Source: Kitasatospora albolonga
GTDB lineage: Bacteria; Actinomycetota; Actinomycetes; Streptomycetales; Streptomycetaceae
DNA length: 64,000 nucleotides
Direction of reading: 5' to 3'
Assembly (NCBI GenBank): GCA_002082585.1
Contig: CP020563.1
Coordinates: 6,070,001 to 6,134,000, forward strand
Below the pieces are notes generated by a model. That model was not told the origin of the DNA, did not search any database, and saw only the letters and a program-made list of their open reading frames with translations. The position numbers were made by a program, and so were the translations under genes. Position 1 is the stretch's first letter; each line of letters starts with the position of its first letter. Below, one piece after another: positions 10,543 through 17,217 of the stretch.

Positions 10543-11454
10543 GTGAACGGGAAAAGGATAGGCGGGACAGGGTTGCTGGAACGACTGAACGAGGCCATGG
10601 AGTACATCGAGTCGCATCTCGGTGAGCGCATCGAGGCCGCGGAGCTGGCGCGCACCGCGATGACCTCGGAGTACCACTTCCGCCGGATGTTCTCCGCGCT
10701 GGCGGGCGTCCCCCTGGCGGAGTACATCCGCCGTCGCCGTATGACGCTCGCGGGCGCCGAGGTGCTCGCGGGCGACCGGACGCTGCTCGATGTGGCGGTG
10801 CGGTACGGCTACGACACCGGGGAGGGCTTCGCCCGCGCCTTCCGGGCGGTGCACGGCATCGGACCCGGCGAGGCGAGACGTACCGGCGCGGTTCTGCGGT
10901 CCCAGCAACGCCTGACCTTCCGGCTCGTCGTCGAAGGGAGCAGTGCCATGCACTACAGGCTGGTGGAGAAGGAAGAGTTCCGCGTGGTGGGGAGGAAGGC
11001 GCGCGTGCCTCTCATCCACGAAGGGCCGAATCAGGCCATCGCGGAGTTCATCCGGGGGATCGGGCGGGAGGAGCTCGACCGTATCGCGGCCCTCTCCGAC
11101 CAGGAGCCGGCCGGACTGGTCGGGGTGAGCGACCAGCTCGACCCCAGCCGCGCGGAGGGCACCGAACTGGACTACTACCACGGTGTGGTGACGGCCCGCC
11201 AGGACCCTCCGGAGGGCCTCGACTCCCTCACCGTACCGGCCGGTTCCTGGGCGGTCTTTGAGAGCTCGGGCCCGTTCCCGCGGACGCTCCAGTACCTCTG
11301 GCGGGACGTGTTCACCCAGTGGTTCCCCTCGAACCCGTACGTGTCCAGGCCCGGCCCGGAGATCCTCCGGGTGAACCTGTCCGGGGACGGGTCGGCGGCG
11401 GAGGCGGAACTCTGGATCGCGGTGGAGCGGGCGGGCGGCGGGCCGGAAGCATAG
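10543..11454 (+). CDS. AraC-family regulator with GyrI-like effector domain
   Basis: A 303-residue regulator. An N-terminal AraC DNA-binding domain (about 12-110) has the SEYHFRRMFSALAG and GYDTGEGFARAFRAVHG helices. The C-terminal GyrI/Rob-like ligand-binding domain (about 135-300) has the FRVVGRKARVPL and AVFESSGPFP strands. The GTG at 10543 has no clear ribosome-binding site. A TTG at 10573, giving an MLERLNEAMEYIE start usual in this family, has AAGGA about 15 bases upstream and is a fair alternative. Such proteins often sense cationic or hydrophobic drugs. Confidence 0.88.
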   Translation: MNGKRIGGTGLLERLNEAMEYIESHLGERIEAAELARTAMTSEYHFRRMFSALAGVPLAEYIRRRRMTLAGAEVLAGDRTLLDVAVRYGYDTGEGFARAFRAVHGIGPGEARRTGAVLRSQQRLTFRLVVEGSSAMHYRLVEKEEFRVVGRKARVPLIHEGPNQAIAEFIRGIGREELDRIAALSDQEPAGLVGVSDQLDPSRAEGTELDYYHGVVTARQDPPEGLDSLTVPAGSWAVFESSGPFPRTLQYLWRDVFTQWFPSNPYVSRPGPEILRVNLSGDGSAAEAELWIAVERAGGGPEA

Positions 11455-11501
11455 GAGGTAAGTCGCAGGTTTACGGCCAGGGGGCATATGCGACGCCCTA
11501 T

Positions 11502-11543
11502 TGGTCCAGACCTATTGCGCGGGGGTGCGCCGCTCGCTAGCTT
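11502..11543 (+). promoter_or_regulatory. Promoter with adjoining DasR (dre)-like / chitinase-type site
   Basis: TGGTCCAGACCT at 11502-11513 matches the 12-base element I recall upstream of Streptomyces chitinase genes and is close to the DasR site TGGTCTAGACCA. Two bases later a promoter begins: -35 TTGCGC (11515-11520), 17-base spacer, -10 TAGCTT (11538-11543). The promoter points at the small secreted protein at 11631. Control by DasR (glucosamine-6-phosphate/GlcNAc sensing) is inferred. Confidence 0.5.
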
Positions 11544-11630
11544 TCTCTCGGCGGCGCGCGCCGATCGGATCGGCTCTACCCATTCATTGACGCTCAGTCA
11601 TGTGCGTTGACTGGAAACGGAGTTACCGAC

Positions 11631-11873
11631 ATGCGCAGACGTATCACCGCACTCGGCATCACCGCTGTCGCGGCGGCCGCGATGGTCCTCGGCACGGCCT
11701 CCACCGCTTCCGCGACCGGCCCCGGCTTCTGGCTCCGCAGCCACCACGCCAGCTTGGCGGAGTGCCAGGCGGTCGGCAACGCGGGCGCCGACAACGCTCT
11801 CTGGAGCCGCGTCTTCATCTGTAACCCGTTCGCGGGCAACCCCAGCGTGTACGAGCTGTGGGTGCGGTACTAG
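11631..11873 (+). CDS. Small secreted protein with two cysteines, unknown function
   Basis: An 80-residue precursor with a Sec signal peptide (MRRRITALGITAVAAAAMVL, cleavage near ASTASA-TG). The mature protein is about 50 residues, with LAEC and FIC cysteines that could form one disulfide. It is rich in aromatic residues (FWLRSHH, LWSRVF, YELWVRY). The ATG at 11631 has GGAG eight bases upstream. Its promoter carries a chitinase-type/DasR-like element, which hints at expression with chitin or cell-wall turnover. A strong hairpin follows. No family assigned. Confidence 0.7.
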   Translation: MRRRITALGITAVAAAAMVLGTASTASATGPGFWLRSHHASLAECQAVGNAGADNALWSRVFICNPFAGNPSVYELWVRY

Positions 11874-11903
11874 GCCGTCGCCCCGCGCGGGTGAGGCCGT
11901 AGG

Positions 11904-11993
11904 TGAGAACCGCCCCGTTTCCGGCCCTTGGGCCGGGGGCGGGGCGGGTTCCGTACGGCTCAGAGGGCGGTGGCGGTGCTGCCGTGCACGAAG
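11904..11993. repeat. Left copy of a 90-bp repeat: DUF397 3'-end fragment plus terminator
   Basis: This matches 15445-15535 with about a dozen differences and one indel. Bases 11960-11993, read on the minus strand, encode FVHGSTATAL then TGA, the C-terminus of a DUF397 protein (FVHGSTTAAL in the intact gene at 15502). The rest of that gene is missing. Bases 11907-11952 form a strong two-part hairpin, with outer arms starting GAACCGCCCCG and an inner CCGGCCC/GGGCCGG. The hairpin also terminates the secreted-protein gene. The homology stops abruptly at 11993. Confidence 0.75.
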
Positions 11994-12026
11994 ATAAGTG
12001 ACCTCAACGCCCACCAGCCGGACGAT

Positions 12027-12632
12027 CTATCTGCGCAACCATCCCCTCGTTCGCCACGGGGTTGCCGCGCTCGCGGCCACTCCAACGGCCAGAGCGGCAG
12101 CGGCGACCGTCCAGCTGAAGAGGTCCGTAGCCGAGTTGGACGTCCAGTCCCACCAGGTCTGCGGGTACCAGATCAGGAGAAGGGCAGACGCCAGAGGAAG
12201 GGGCCAGCCGAGCTGGGGCCCCAGCAGCCTTGCCGACAACAGCGCGAGACCGAACCAGATCACGATGGAGCGGACGAAAACGGCACCAGCTCCGACACCG
12301 ACAGCCAGTGCCTCGACAGAGAAGGACAAGGCGCACACGGCGAGCGTCAGGCCGAAGCAGTACGCGAGCCGGTACCGGTGCATCGCCGTTGCGCCCATCT
12401 CCTCGTGCTTCGACATCGCGCCATCGAGTGCCGCAGTGAGGAAGACGCCGGACAGCAGCGGTAGTTCGCGTCGGAACGGGATACCTGTCGTAACTCCTTC
12501 GCTGCCGATCGAGGGCACCGCGATAGGGGTACCGCCGAAGAGGGCTGACAGGGCGACGACCGCCGTCGTAGCCGCCAGGATGGCCAAAGCCCGATGGACT
12601 CTCGCATAGCGGATGAGGCCGGAATCAAGCAT
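12027..12632 (-). CDS. Integral membrane protein, probable ABC exporter partner
   Basis: A 201-residue protein with about five or six hydrophobic segments (for example ALAILAATTAVVALSALF and LFSWTVAAAALAVGVAASAA). Its ATG overlaps the stop of the upstream permease gene as TGATG, so the two are coupled. I see no known domain. Position and hydrophobicity suggest a second permease-like subunit. Codon use is less GC-biased than in flanking genes, in line with transfer as part of the 12-15.4 kb island. Confidence 0.65.
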   Translation of the reverse strand: MLDSGLIRYARVHRALAILAATTAVVALSALFGGTPIAVPSIGSEGVTTGIPFRRELPLLSGVFLTAALDGAMSKHEEMGATAMHRYRLAYCFGLTLAVCALSFSVEALAVGVGAGAVFVRSIVIWFGLALLSARLLGPQLGWPLPLASALLLIWYPQTWWDWTSNSATDLFSWTVAAAALAVGVAASAATPWRTRGWLRR

Positions 12633-13912
12633 CAGGGTTTGCACCAGACGGGATCGAGAACATGGTCGCGCTCTTGAGCCAACCATGTTCGCTGCTCGGC
12701 CTCCGACGTTCGCGAAGCCTGAGTGGCCGCGCCCTGAGCGGCCTCCACCCCCTGCATATGAAGTCCTTCGTCGGCGGTGGACGGGTCCTGGCCCATGGAG
12801 CGGTACTCAAGCCAGAGGCGTATGTTGTCCATGGCCTGCCAGGCCCGCTTTTCCTCATAGGGGGGTCTGCAGTGCCCCAGCGACTCCTTGAACACCCCGT
12901 CGGCCATGGCGATCGCCGCAGTGCGGACATGCCCCTCGGTGATGTCGAAGCCCCGGTCACCCATGTCGCTCCGCTGCAGTCCGTACTCATGGAACGTGTC
13001 CGGTGACTTCAGCCAGGGCTGCGGCCTGTCCAGTCGTTGCGCCATACGGGCCAGATCCGGTAGGTACTTTCGGTGCTCGGGCCAGACGCATACCTGTGGG
13101 GAGCCCTTGTCGGCCCGCTCGCACAGTGGTTGCACCGCCGTTACGGGGCGGTCGACACGGAGTTCGCCGGCACTCGGCACCGCAGCCAGTGCGATCAGGG
13201 AAAGGGCGGCCGACCCGCCGGCGATGCCGCGCATGTGCCAGGACGTTCCCCACCGCGGCATCTGGCGTTCGGCGCTCCGGCGCAACGGCGGTGCCGTCAC
13301 CGCCAGAACCGCGAGCGCGAGTGCGAACAGCAGCCGCACGGCGACCGGAAGCGGACGTAGGTGCTGGTCCGGAGGGCCTGCCAGGACGTTGAGCTTGAAA
13401 GGCAGTGCCAGCATGCTGATGAAACACCCCAGTGCGCACACGACGGGGGTGAACGCCGCGGAAGGCCACCACCGGCCCGCCAGATGCCCCACGGACGCGA
13501 AGACGACCAGAGTCGCGGCACCGAGCAGGAGGTAGGAGGGCCAGAGAAAACCAGGGCCCGCCTCGCTGAAGGAAACAATCGCTGCAGTCAGGCAACCGAC
13601 CGCGTACGCGAGAAACCCGAGGGTGAGGGTTGCGGCCAGTCGTGCGGACTCGATCTGCCAGACCGGCCGGGCAGCGGCAAGAACGGTCTCGGGCATTCCT
13701 GAGCGGGAGGAGCGTCCGGCCTGCCAGGCAGAGACACCGGCCAGAACGGGCCCGAGGAACAGTGTGACGACCTGGGCCGCCACGCTCGCCTCGGGCCAGA
13801 CACCGATCCAGTGGCGGGACCGGCCGAAAAGGACCGTCAGGTCGACGGCGATCATGATGGGGAATGCCGTCAGAAGCGGCGAGCGGCGCAGTTCGATGCC
13901 GTACGCGTTCAT
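12632..13912 (-). CDS. ABC transporter membrane protein with extracytoplasmic C-terminal domain
   Basis: A 426-residue protein. Its N-terminal half has about six membrane helices (such as AAQVVTLFLGPVLAGVSAW and AATLVVFASVGHLAG). A seventh helix near residues 228-250 (SAALSLIALAAVPSAG) leads into a soluble domain of about 180 residues with four cysteines, including LCERAD, VCVWPEH and GHCRPPYEE. The ATG at 13912 overlaps the ATPase stop as ATGA. Membrane subunits that pair with NatA/CcmA-type ATPases usually export or protect. The outer domain is not one I can name. Confidence 0.75.
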   Translation of the reverse strand: MNAYGIELRRSPLLTAFPIMIAVDLTVLFGRSRHWIGVWPEASVAAQVVTLFLGPVLAGVSAWQAGRSSRSGMPETVLAAARPVWQIESARLAATLTLGFLAYAVGCLTAAIVSFSEAGPGFLWPSYLLLGAATLVVFASVGHLAGRWWPSAAFTPVVCALGCFISMLALPFKLNVLAGPPDQHLRPLPVAVRLLFALALAVLAVTAPPLRRSAERQMPRWGTSWHMRGIAGGSAALSLIALAAVPSAGELRVDRPVTAVQPLCERADKGSPQVCVWPEHRKYLPDLARMAQRLDRPQPWLKSPDTFHEYGLQRSDMGDRGFDITEGHVRTAAIAMADGVFKESLGHCRPPYEEKRAWQAMDNIRLWLEYRSMGQDPSTADEGLHMQGVEAAQGAATQASRTSEAEQRTWLAQERDHVLDPVWCKP

Positions 13913-14685
13913 CGCGCATCCCCCGCGTTGGACCACTGGTCGCCGAGTACGGTCATGTAGCCACGTTCCAGGGGATTGTCACCAGGAGCCGTAGGCGAAG
14001 CCAGTTCCGCCAACTGCTGAGGTGTGCCGCGGTAGCGTATTCGGCCATCGTCCAGAACGAGAACCGTGTCGCAGGCGGCGCCGACATCTTCCACGAGGTG
14101 CGTACTGAGGACGACGGCTGTTCCCGCGCGAGCGAGAGAGCGGATGAGCTCGCGAAAGTCGAGACGCTGCGCAGGGTCGAGACCGACGGTCGGCTCGTCC
14201 AGCAGAAGCAGGGAGGGAGAGCCGACGACAGCCGCGGCGATACCGGCCCGGCGGAGCATCCCGCCGGACAGCGACTTCATACGTTCCTGGGCTCGGTCGG
14301 CCAGACCGACAGCCGCCAGAGCTTCCCGGGTGAGGGAGTCGACCTTTTTGGAAGGGACCTCGCGCAACCAGGCGCAGTAACTGACGAAGTCTTTTATCGA
14401 GAATGCCGGATAATAGCCGAAGTCCTGCGGGAGGTAGCCGATACGGCGGCGAGCCCGCCGTGCTTGCCGCTCATTACTGACCGGCCCGCCGAACAATTCC
14501 AAGTGTCCACTCCGGGGCGGCGTAATGGTGGCCAGAGTGCGAAAAAGAGTGGTCTTTCCTGCACCGTTAGGCCCCAGTAGACCGGTGACCTCGGGTTGGA
14601 TGGAAAGATCGAGATCCTGGATGATGCTTCGGCCGCCATACCCTTGAGTGAGGGATGTCAATCGAGCAATAGGGGGCGTTATCAT
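13909..14685 (-). CDS. ABC transporter ATP-binding protein (exporter type)
   Basis: A 258-residue ATPase with Walker A GPNGAGKTT, Q-loop LPQDFGYYP, signature SLSGGMLRR, Walker B LLLLDEPTVGLD and H-loop STHLVED. This set is typical of the CcmA/NatA/DRI group used by exporters and self-resistance pumps. The ATG at 14685 has GGGAAA nine bases upstream. It is the first gene of a three-gene operon with overlapping starts and stops (13912, 12632). No biosynthetic or regulator gene lies beside it, so the exported molecule is unknown. Confidence 0.9.
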   Translation of the reverse strand: MITPPIARLTSLTQGYGGRSIIQDLDLSIQPEVTGLLGPNGAGKTTLFRTLATITPPRSGHLELFGGPVSNERQARRARRRIGYLPQDFGYYPAFSIKDFVSYCAWLREVPSKKVDSLTREALAAVGLADRAQERMKSLSGGMLRRAGIAAAVVGSPSLLLLDEPTVGLDPAQRLDFRELIRSLARAGTAVVLSTHLVEDVGAACDTVLVLDDGRIRYRGTPQQLAELASPTAPGDNPLERGYMTVLGDQWSNAGDAR

Positions 14686-14945
14686 GAGTGGATTTCCCTG
14701 AAAGCGGGAGCGAGCCCCGGTGACGGCGGGCCCGCTATGTCGGCGAAGCCGGATCAATATGTAACTCTGTTTGTGCGAAGATTAGCATGGGGTTTCCGGG
14801 CTGCTGGGGCCAGTTCCTCCCCGACCTCTTCGGTGATTTGTGAGTGGACAGCAAAAGGAGACTCGATGCACCCCTTTCGTCCTGTATGAAGCGGTGCGAT
14901 TCGGTCAAAATCCCTACCGGGAAGCAAGAATGTGACATTCCTTTT

Positions 14946-15300
14946 TCATGTCTGCGGTGTGACGTCTTGGATGGTGTCGCTGACGTGTTCACTGTGGCTG
15001 CGGTGACGGGCCGGCGCTCGCCAGATCTTCAGGCGGGCAATACCGGGCTCGATCCGGATGCGTCGTGAGGGCTGCGCTTTGTGCTGCGCTTGTGCATGTT
15101 CTCGTACCAGTCGGGGGGCGCCGACCGCGCGCCCGGCCCTGGTGGTCGGCGTCGGTGAGAATCTCCAGGGCGGGGCCCTCGGTCAGGAGCCTGAGCAGTC
15201 CCAACTGGCAGGCGTGGGCAAAGGTGCGCAGTCTGGACGTGAGTCTGGCCCGGTGCCGTACCCACCGCAACGGGCCCAGTCCGGCGGCCAGGATCAGTAA
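14946..15300 (-). pseudogene. Degenerate IS transposase remnant (DDE type), C-terminal part
   Basis: Reading the minus strand across frames gives pieces of one DDE transposase: LLRLLTEGPALEILTDAD with QG after it, then PPDWYENMH. A frameshift follows, then SRRIRIEPGIARLKIW and SEHVSDTIQDV ending in TGA at 14946. I recognise this order from Streptomyces IS5-like (DDE_Tnp_4) elements. The section between the first two blocks is shortened, and the N-terminal half cannot be seen. I found no inverted repeats marking the ends. The neighbouring non-coding stretches (14686-14945, 15301-15444) hold no gene I can support; the former is clearly more AT-rich. Confidence 0.65.
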
Positions 15301-15444
15301 GCGGGGCCGGACGCAAGGTGGAGGTGCCGGATCGGTCGACGCTCCGTCACGTCGACGTGTCGCACGTGACATGGGACAGCGCAAGAAGGTGTGGCGCTCG
15401 GCGTTCTGGAGCCGCCCGCGTCTGCTGTGCCGGTCCCGTGTGCA

Positions 15445-15535
15445 TGAGAACCGCCCCGTTTCCGGCCGGGAGGCCGGGGGCGGGGCGGGTTCCGTGAGGT
15501 ATCAGAGGGCGGCGGTGGTGCTGCCGTGCACGAAG
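15445..15535. repeat. Right copy of the 90-bp repeat (DUF397 3' end plus terminator)
   Basis: This corresponds to 11904-11993. Both copies share the hairpin arms (GAACCGCCCCG, 23 identical bases on one side and 24 on the other of a changed 4-base loop) and a 34-base coding block with two differences. Here the coding part belongs to the intact DUF397 gene. The hairpin at 15448-15493 is that gene's terminator. Confidence 0.75.
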
Positions 15536-15777
15536 GCGCTCCAGGCGGCGGGCTCGACGGTGAGGATGGGGCCGTCGGTCACCTTGGAGTCGCGGATGTG
15601 GACGGCGGCGGGGTGGGCGGCGACCTCTACGCAGTTGCCGCCCTGGTCGCTGCTGTAGCTGGACTTGAACCAGTTGTAGGTGACTTCGATGCAGGCGCCA
15701 CCGTCGCCGTTGCTGTGACTGGACTTGAACCAGTGGAGGGCGGTGGAACGGGAGACGGGGTGGGCTGCGCGGTTCAT
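15502..15777 (-). CDS. DUF397 protein (WhiJ/AbaA-cluster small protein)
   Basis: A 91-residue DUF397 protein. Family members are small proteins encoded beside WhiJ-like XRE regulators and are thought to bind or modulate them. The usual N-terminal motif occurs twice in a row, HWFKSSHSNGDGGACIEV then NWFKSSYSSDQGGNCVEVA, so the protein carries an internal duplication. The standard C-terminus VHIRDSK...WSAFVHG follows. The ATG at 15777 overlaps the XRE stop as ATGA, so the pair is co-translated. A terminator follows at 15448-15493. Confidence 0.9.
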   Translation of the reverse strand: MNRAAHPVSRSTALHWFKSSHSNGDGGACIEVTYNWFKSSYSSDQGGNCVEVAAHPAAVHIRDSKVTDGPILTVEPAAWSAFVHGSTTAAL

Positions 15778-16613
15778 GTCTCTCCAAGCAGGGCTGCGAT
15801 CAGTGCGTCCAGTAGCCGGGCGCTTTCCTCGGCGGTCAGCGCCTGCGATCGCAGCATCCCACATTTCTGCATGAGAGCGCTGACGTCGGCCGGATCGTCA
15901 TACAGCTCCGCTCGAAGGTGCATCTCGACGTACGCGAGCTGATCGTGATCGGGGGTCTCCAGCAGGACCAGCGGACCTGCGAGCCCTGCGTGCTTCGGGG
16001 TCTTCCGCGGCATGATCTGGATGCTGACGAAGGGTAGATCCATGCAGCGTCGCAGGTGGAGAAGCTGCTTGAGCATGACCTCGGGATCGCCCAACTCGGC
16101 GTACAGGATGCTCTCCTCCAGGATGAAGTGGAGGATGGGGCGAGGTTTGCGCTCCAGGACCTTCTGCCGATCGAGTCGGGTCGCCACTCGCCTCTCGATC
16201 TCTTCCTCTTCGAGGGGTGGGTAGTGGCTGGAGAAGACCAGCCGCGCGTATGCCTCGGTCTGCAGTAGCCCCGGAATGAGCTGGGACTCGTACGAGAACA
16301 GGCTCACCGCGTCCTGCTCGTACTGCACGAAGTCCTTGACCAGAGCCTGATACCGCTCCTTCTTCGGGATCTTCGCCACCGCGACCTGCAACGCCCCCTT
16401 GGTGTCCAGTAGTTCGTCGATCTTGATGGCCAAGTCCAGCTGGAGTGCCCGTCGGCCTTGCTCGACGGAGGCGATCGTGTCCTCGCCGACCCCCAACTCT
16501 TCGGCCAGGGCGGCCTGTGTCAGTCCGGCAGCCTTGCGGAAGTGACGCAACTGCGCCCCGACCAAGTGCCACGAAGTAACTCGCCTGATGCCGCTCTGCT
16601 TTCCCGGTTGCAT
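15774..16613 (-). CDS. XRE-family regulator with DUF5753 domain (WhiJ-like)
   Basis: A 279-residue regulator. The helix-turn-helix near residues 18-70 contains LRHFRKAAGLTQAALAEELG and EDTIASVEQGRR. The DUF5753 domain (about 95-275) contains the usual YESQLIPGLLQTEAYAR, HFILEESILY and VSIQIMP segments. It belongs to the WhiJ-type clusters of Streptomyces (XRE + DUF397 + ATPase), several of which influence development. The ATPase partner is divergent at 16727. A perfect 22-bp palindrome lies midway between the two starts and is the likely operator. Confidence 0.93.
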   Translation of the reverse strand: MQPGKQSGIRRVTSWHLVGAQLRHFRKAAGLTQAALAEELGVGEDTIASVEQGRRALQLDLAIKIDELLDTKGALQVAVAKIPKKERYQALVKDFVQYEQDAVSLFSYESQLIPGLLQTEAYARLVFSSHYPPLEEEEIERRVATRLDRQKVLERKPRPILHFILEESILYAELGDPEVMLKQLLHLRRCMDLPFVSIQIMPRKTPKHAGLAGPLVLLETPDHDQLAYVEMHLRAELYDDPADVSALMQKCGMLRSQALTAEESARLLDALIAALLGET

Positions 16614-16658
16614 GAGATGGCTCTCCCCCGTTTGGTGCCGCTGTCTACCCGTCAGAAC

Positions 16659-16680
16659 CCGTACAAAAGCTTTTGTACGG
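16659..16680. promoter_or_regulatory. Perfect 22-bp palindrome, probable operator
   Basis: Each half is CCGTACAAAAG or its complement, with no mismatch across 22 bases. The site is 45 bases from the XRE start and 46 bases from the ATPase start, so it is centred between divergent genes. The XRE regulator is the obvious candidate to bind it. Confidence 0.7.
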
Positions 16681-16726
16681 CCTTCCGCCCTGCATCAGCG
16701 TAGTGACGTTGTGTGAGCGTGGAAGC

Positions 16727-17140
16727 ATGAACGAGACAACTCAACTCCCTTATTTCCGACAGGCTTTCTACTGCCGTGAGCGCAGGTCGGTCCCCGTCGT
16801 ACGCAAGTTCGCCCGCAAGACGCTGATCGACTGGGAGTGCGAAAAGCGGGCCGACGATGTGCTGCTCTGCGTAACCGAACTGGCGACCAACGCTCTCCGG
16901 CACGGCGTGCCCCCGGGGCGCGGCTTCCAGGTGCACATCTACCTGGAGCGGCTGGAGAGCATTCTCCGCGTCGAGCTGCACGACAGCGGTGACGGTCAGG
17001 TCTGCCAGTCGCCCACGCACCCGGGTGCCGAGGACGAGGGAGGCCGGGGGCTGCTGCTGGTCGAGGCGCTGGCGGACAAGTGGGGGGTGATGGAGCGGAA
17101 CCCCGGCAAGGTCGTGTGGTGCGAGTTCACCATCGGGTGA
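16727..17140 (+). CDS. ATP-binding protein, anti-sigma/histidine-kinase-like (HATPase_c)
   Basis: A 137-residue single-domain GHKL ATPase of the SpoIIAB/RsbW-like group common in Streptomyces. The N-box is VTELATNALRHG (about 47-58), the G1 box is ELHDSGDG, and EGGRGLLLVEALADKWG supplies the G2 and following helix. There is no membrane segment. It is divergent from the XRE/DUF397 pair, completing a WhiJ/AbaA-type cluster. The ATG at 16727 has a close GGA. Its partner could be a sigma factor or the DUF397 protein; the sequence does not say. Confidence 0.9.
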   Translation: MNETTQLPYFRQAFYCRERRSVPVVRKFARKTLIDWECEKRADDVLLCVTELATNALRHGVPPGRGFQVHIYLERLESILRVELHDSGDGQVCQSPTHPGAEDEGGRGLLLVEALADKWGVMERNPGKVVWCEFTIG

Positions 17141-17217
17141 CTTTGCCGGTTCGGCAAGCATGTTTGTCGTTCGGGTCGTCCTGCGCGCACTATCGCCACC
17201 AACCGGAGGTGATCCGC

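Noticed and set aside
14735..14938. Possible 67-residue minus-strand peptide upstream of the exporter operon (a precursor peptide candidate)
   Set aside because: Poor ribosome-binding site, no leader/core pattern, no modifying enzyme nearby, and it begins next to the transposase remnant. Not enough to call.
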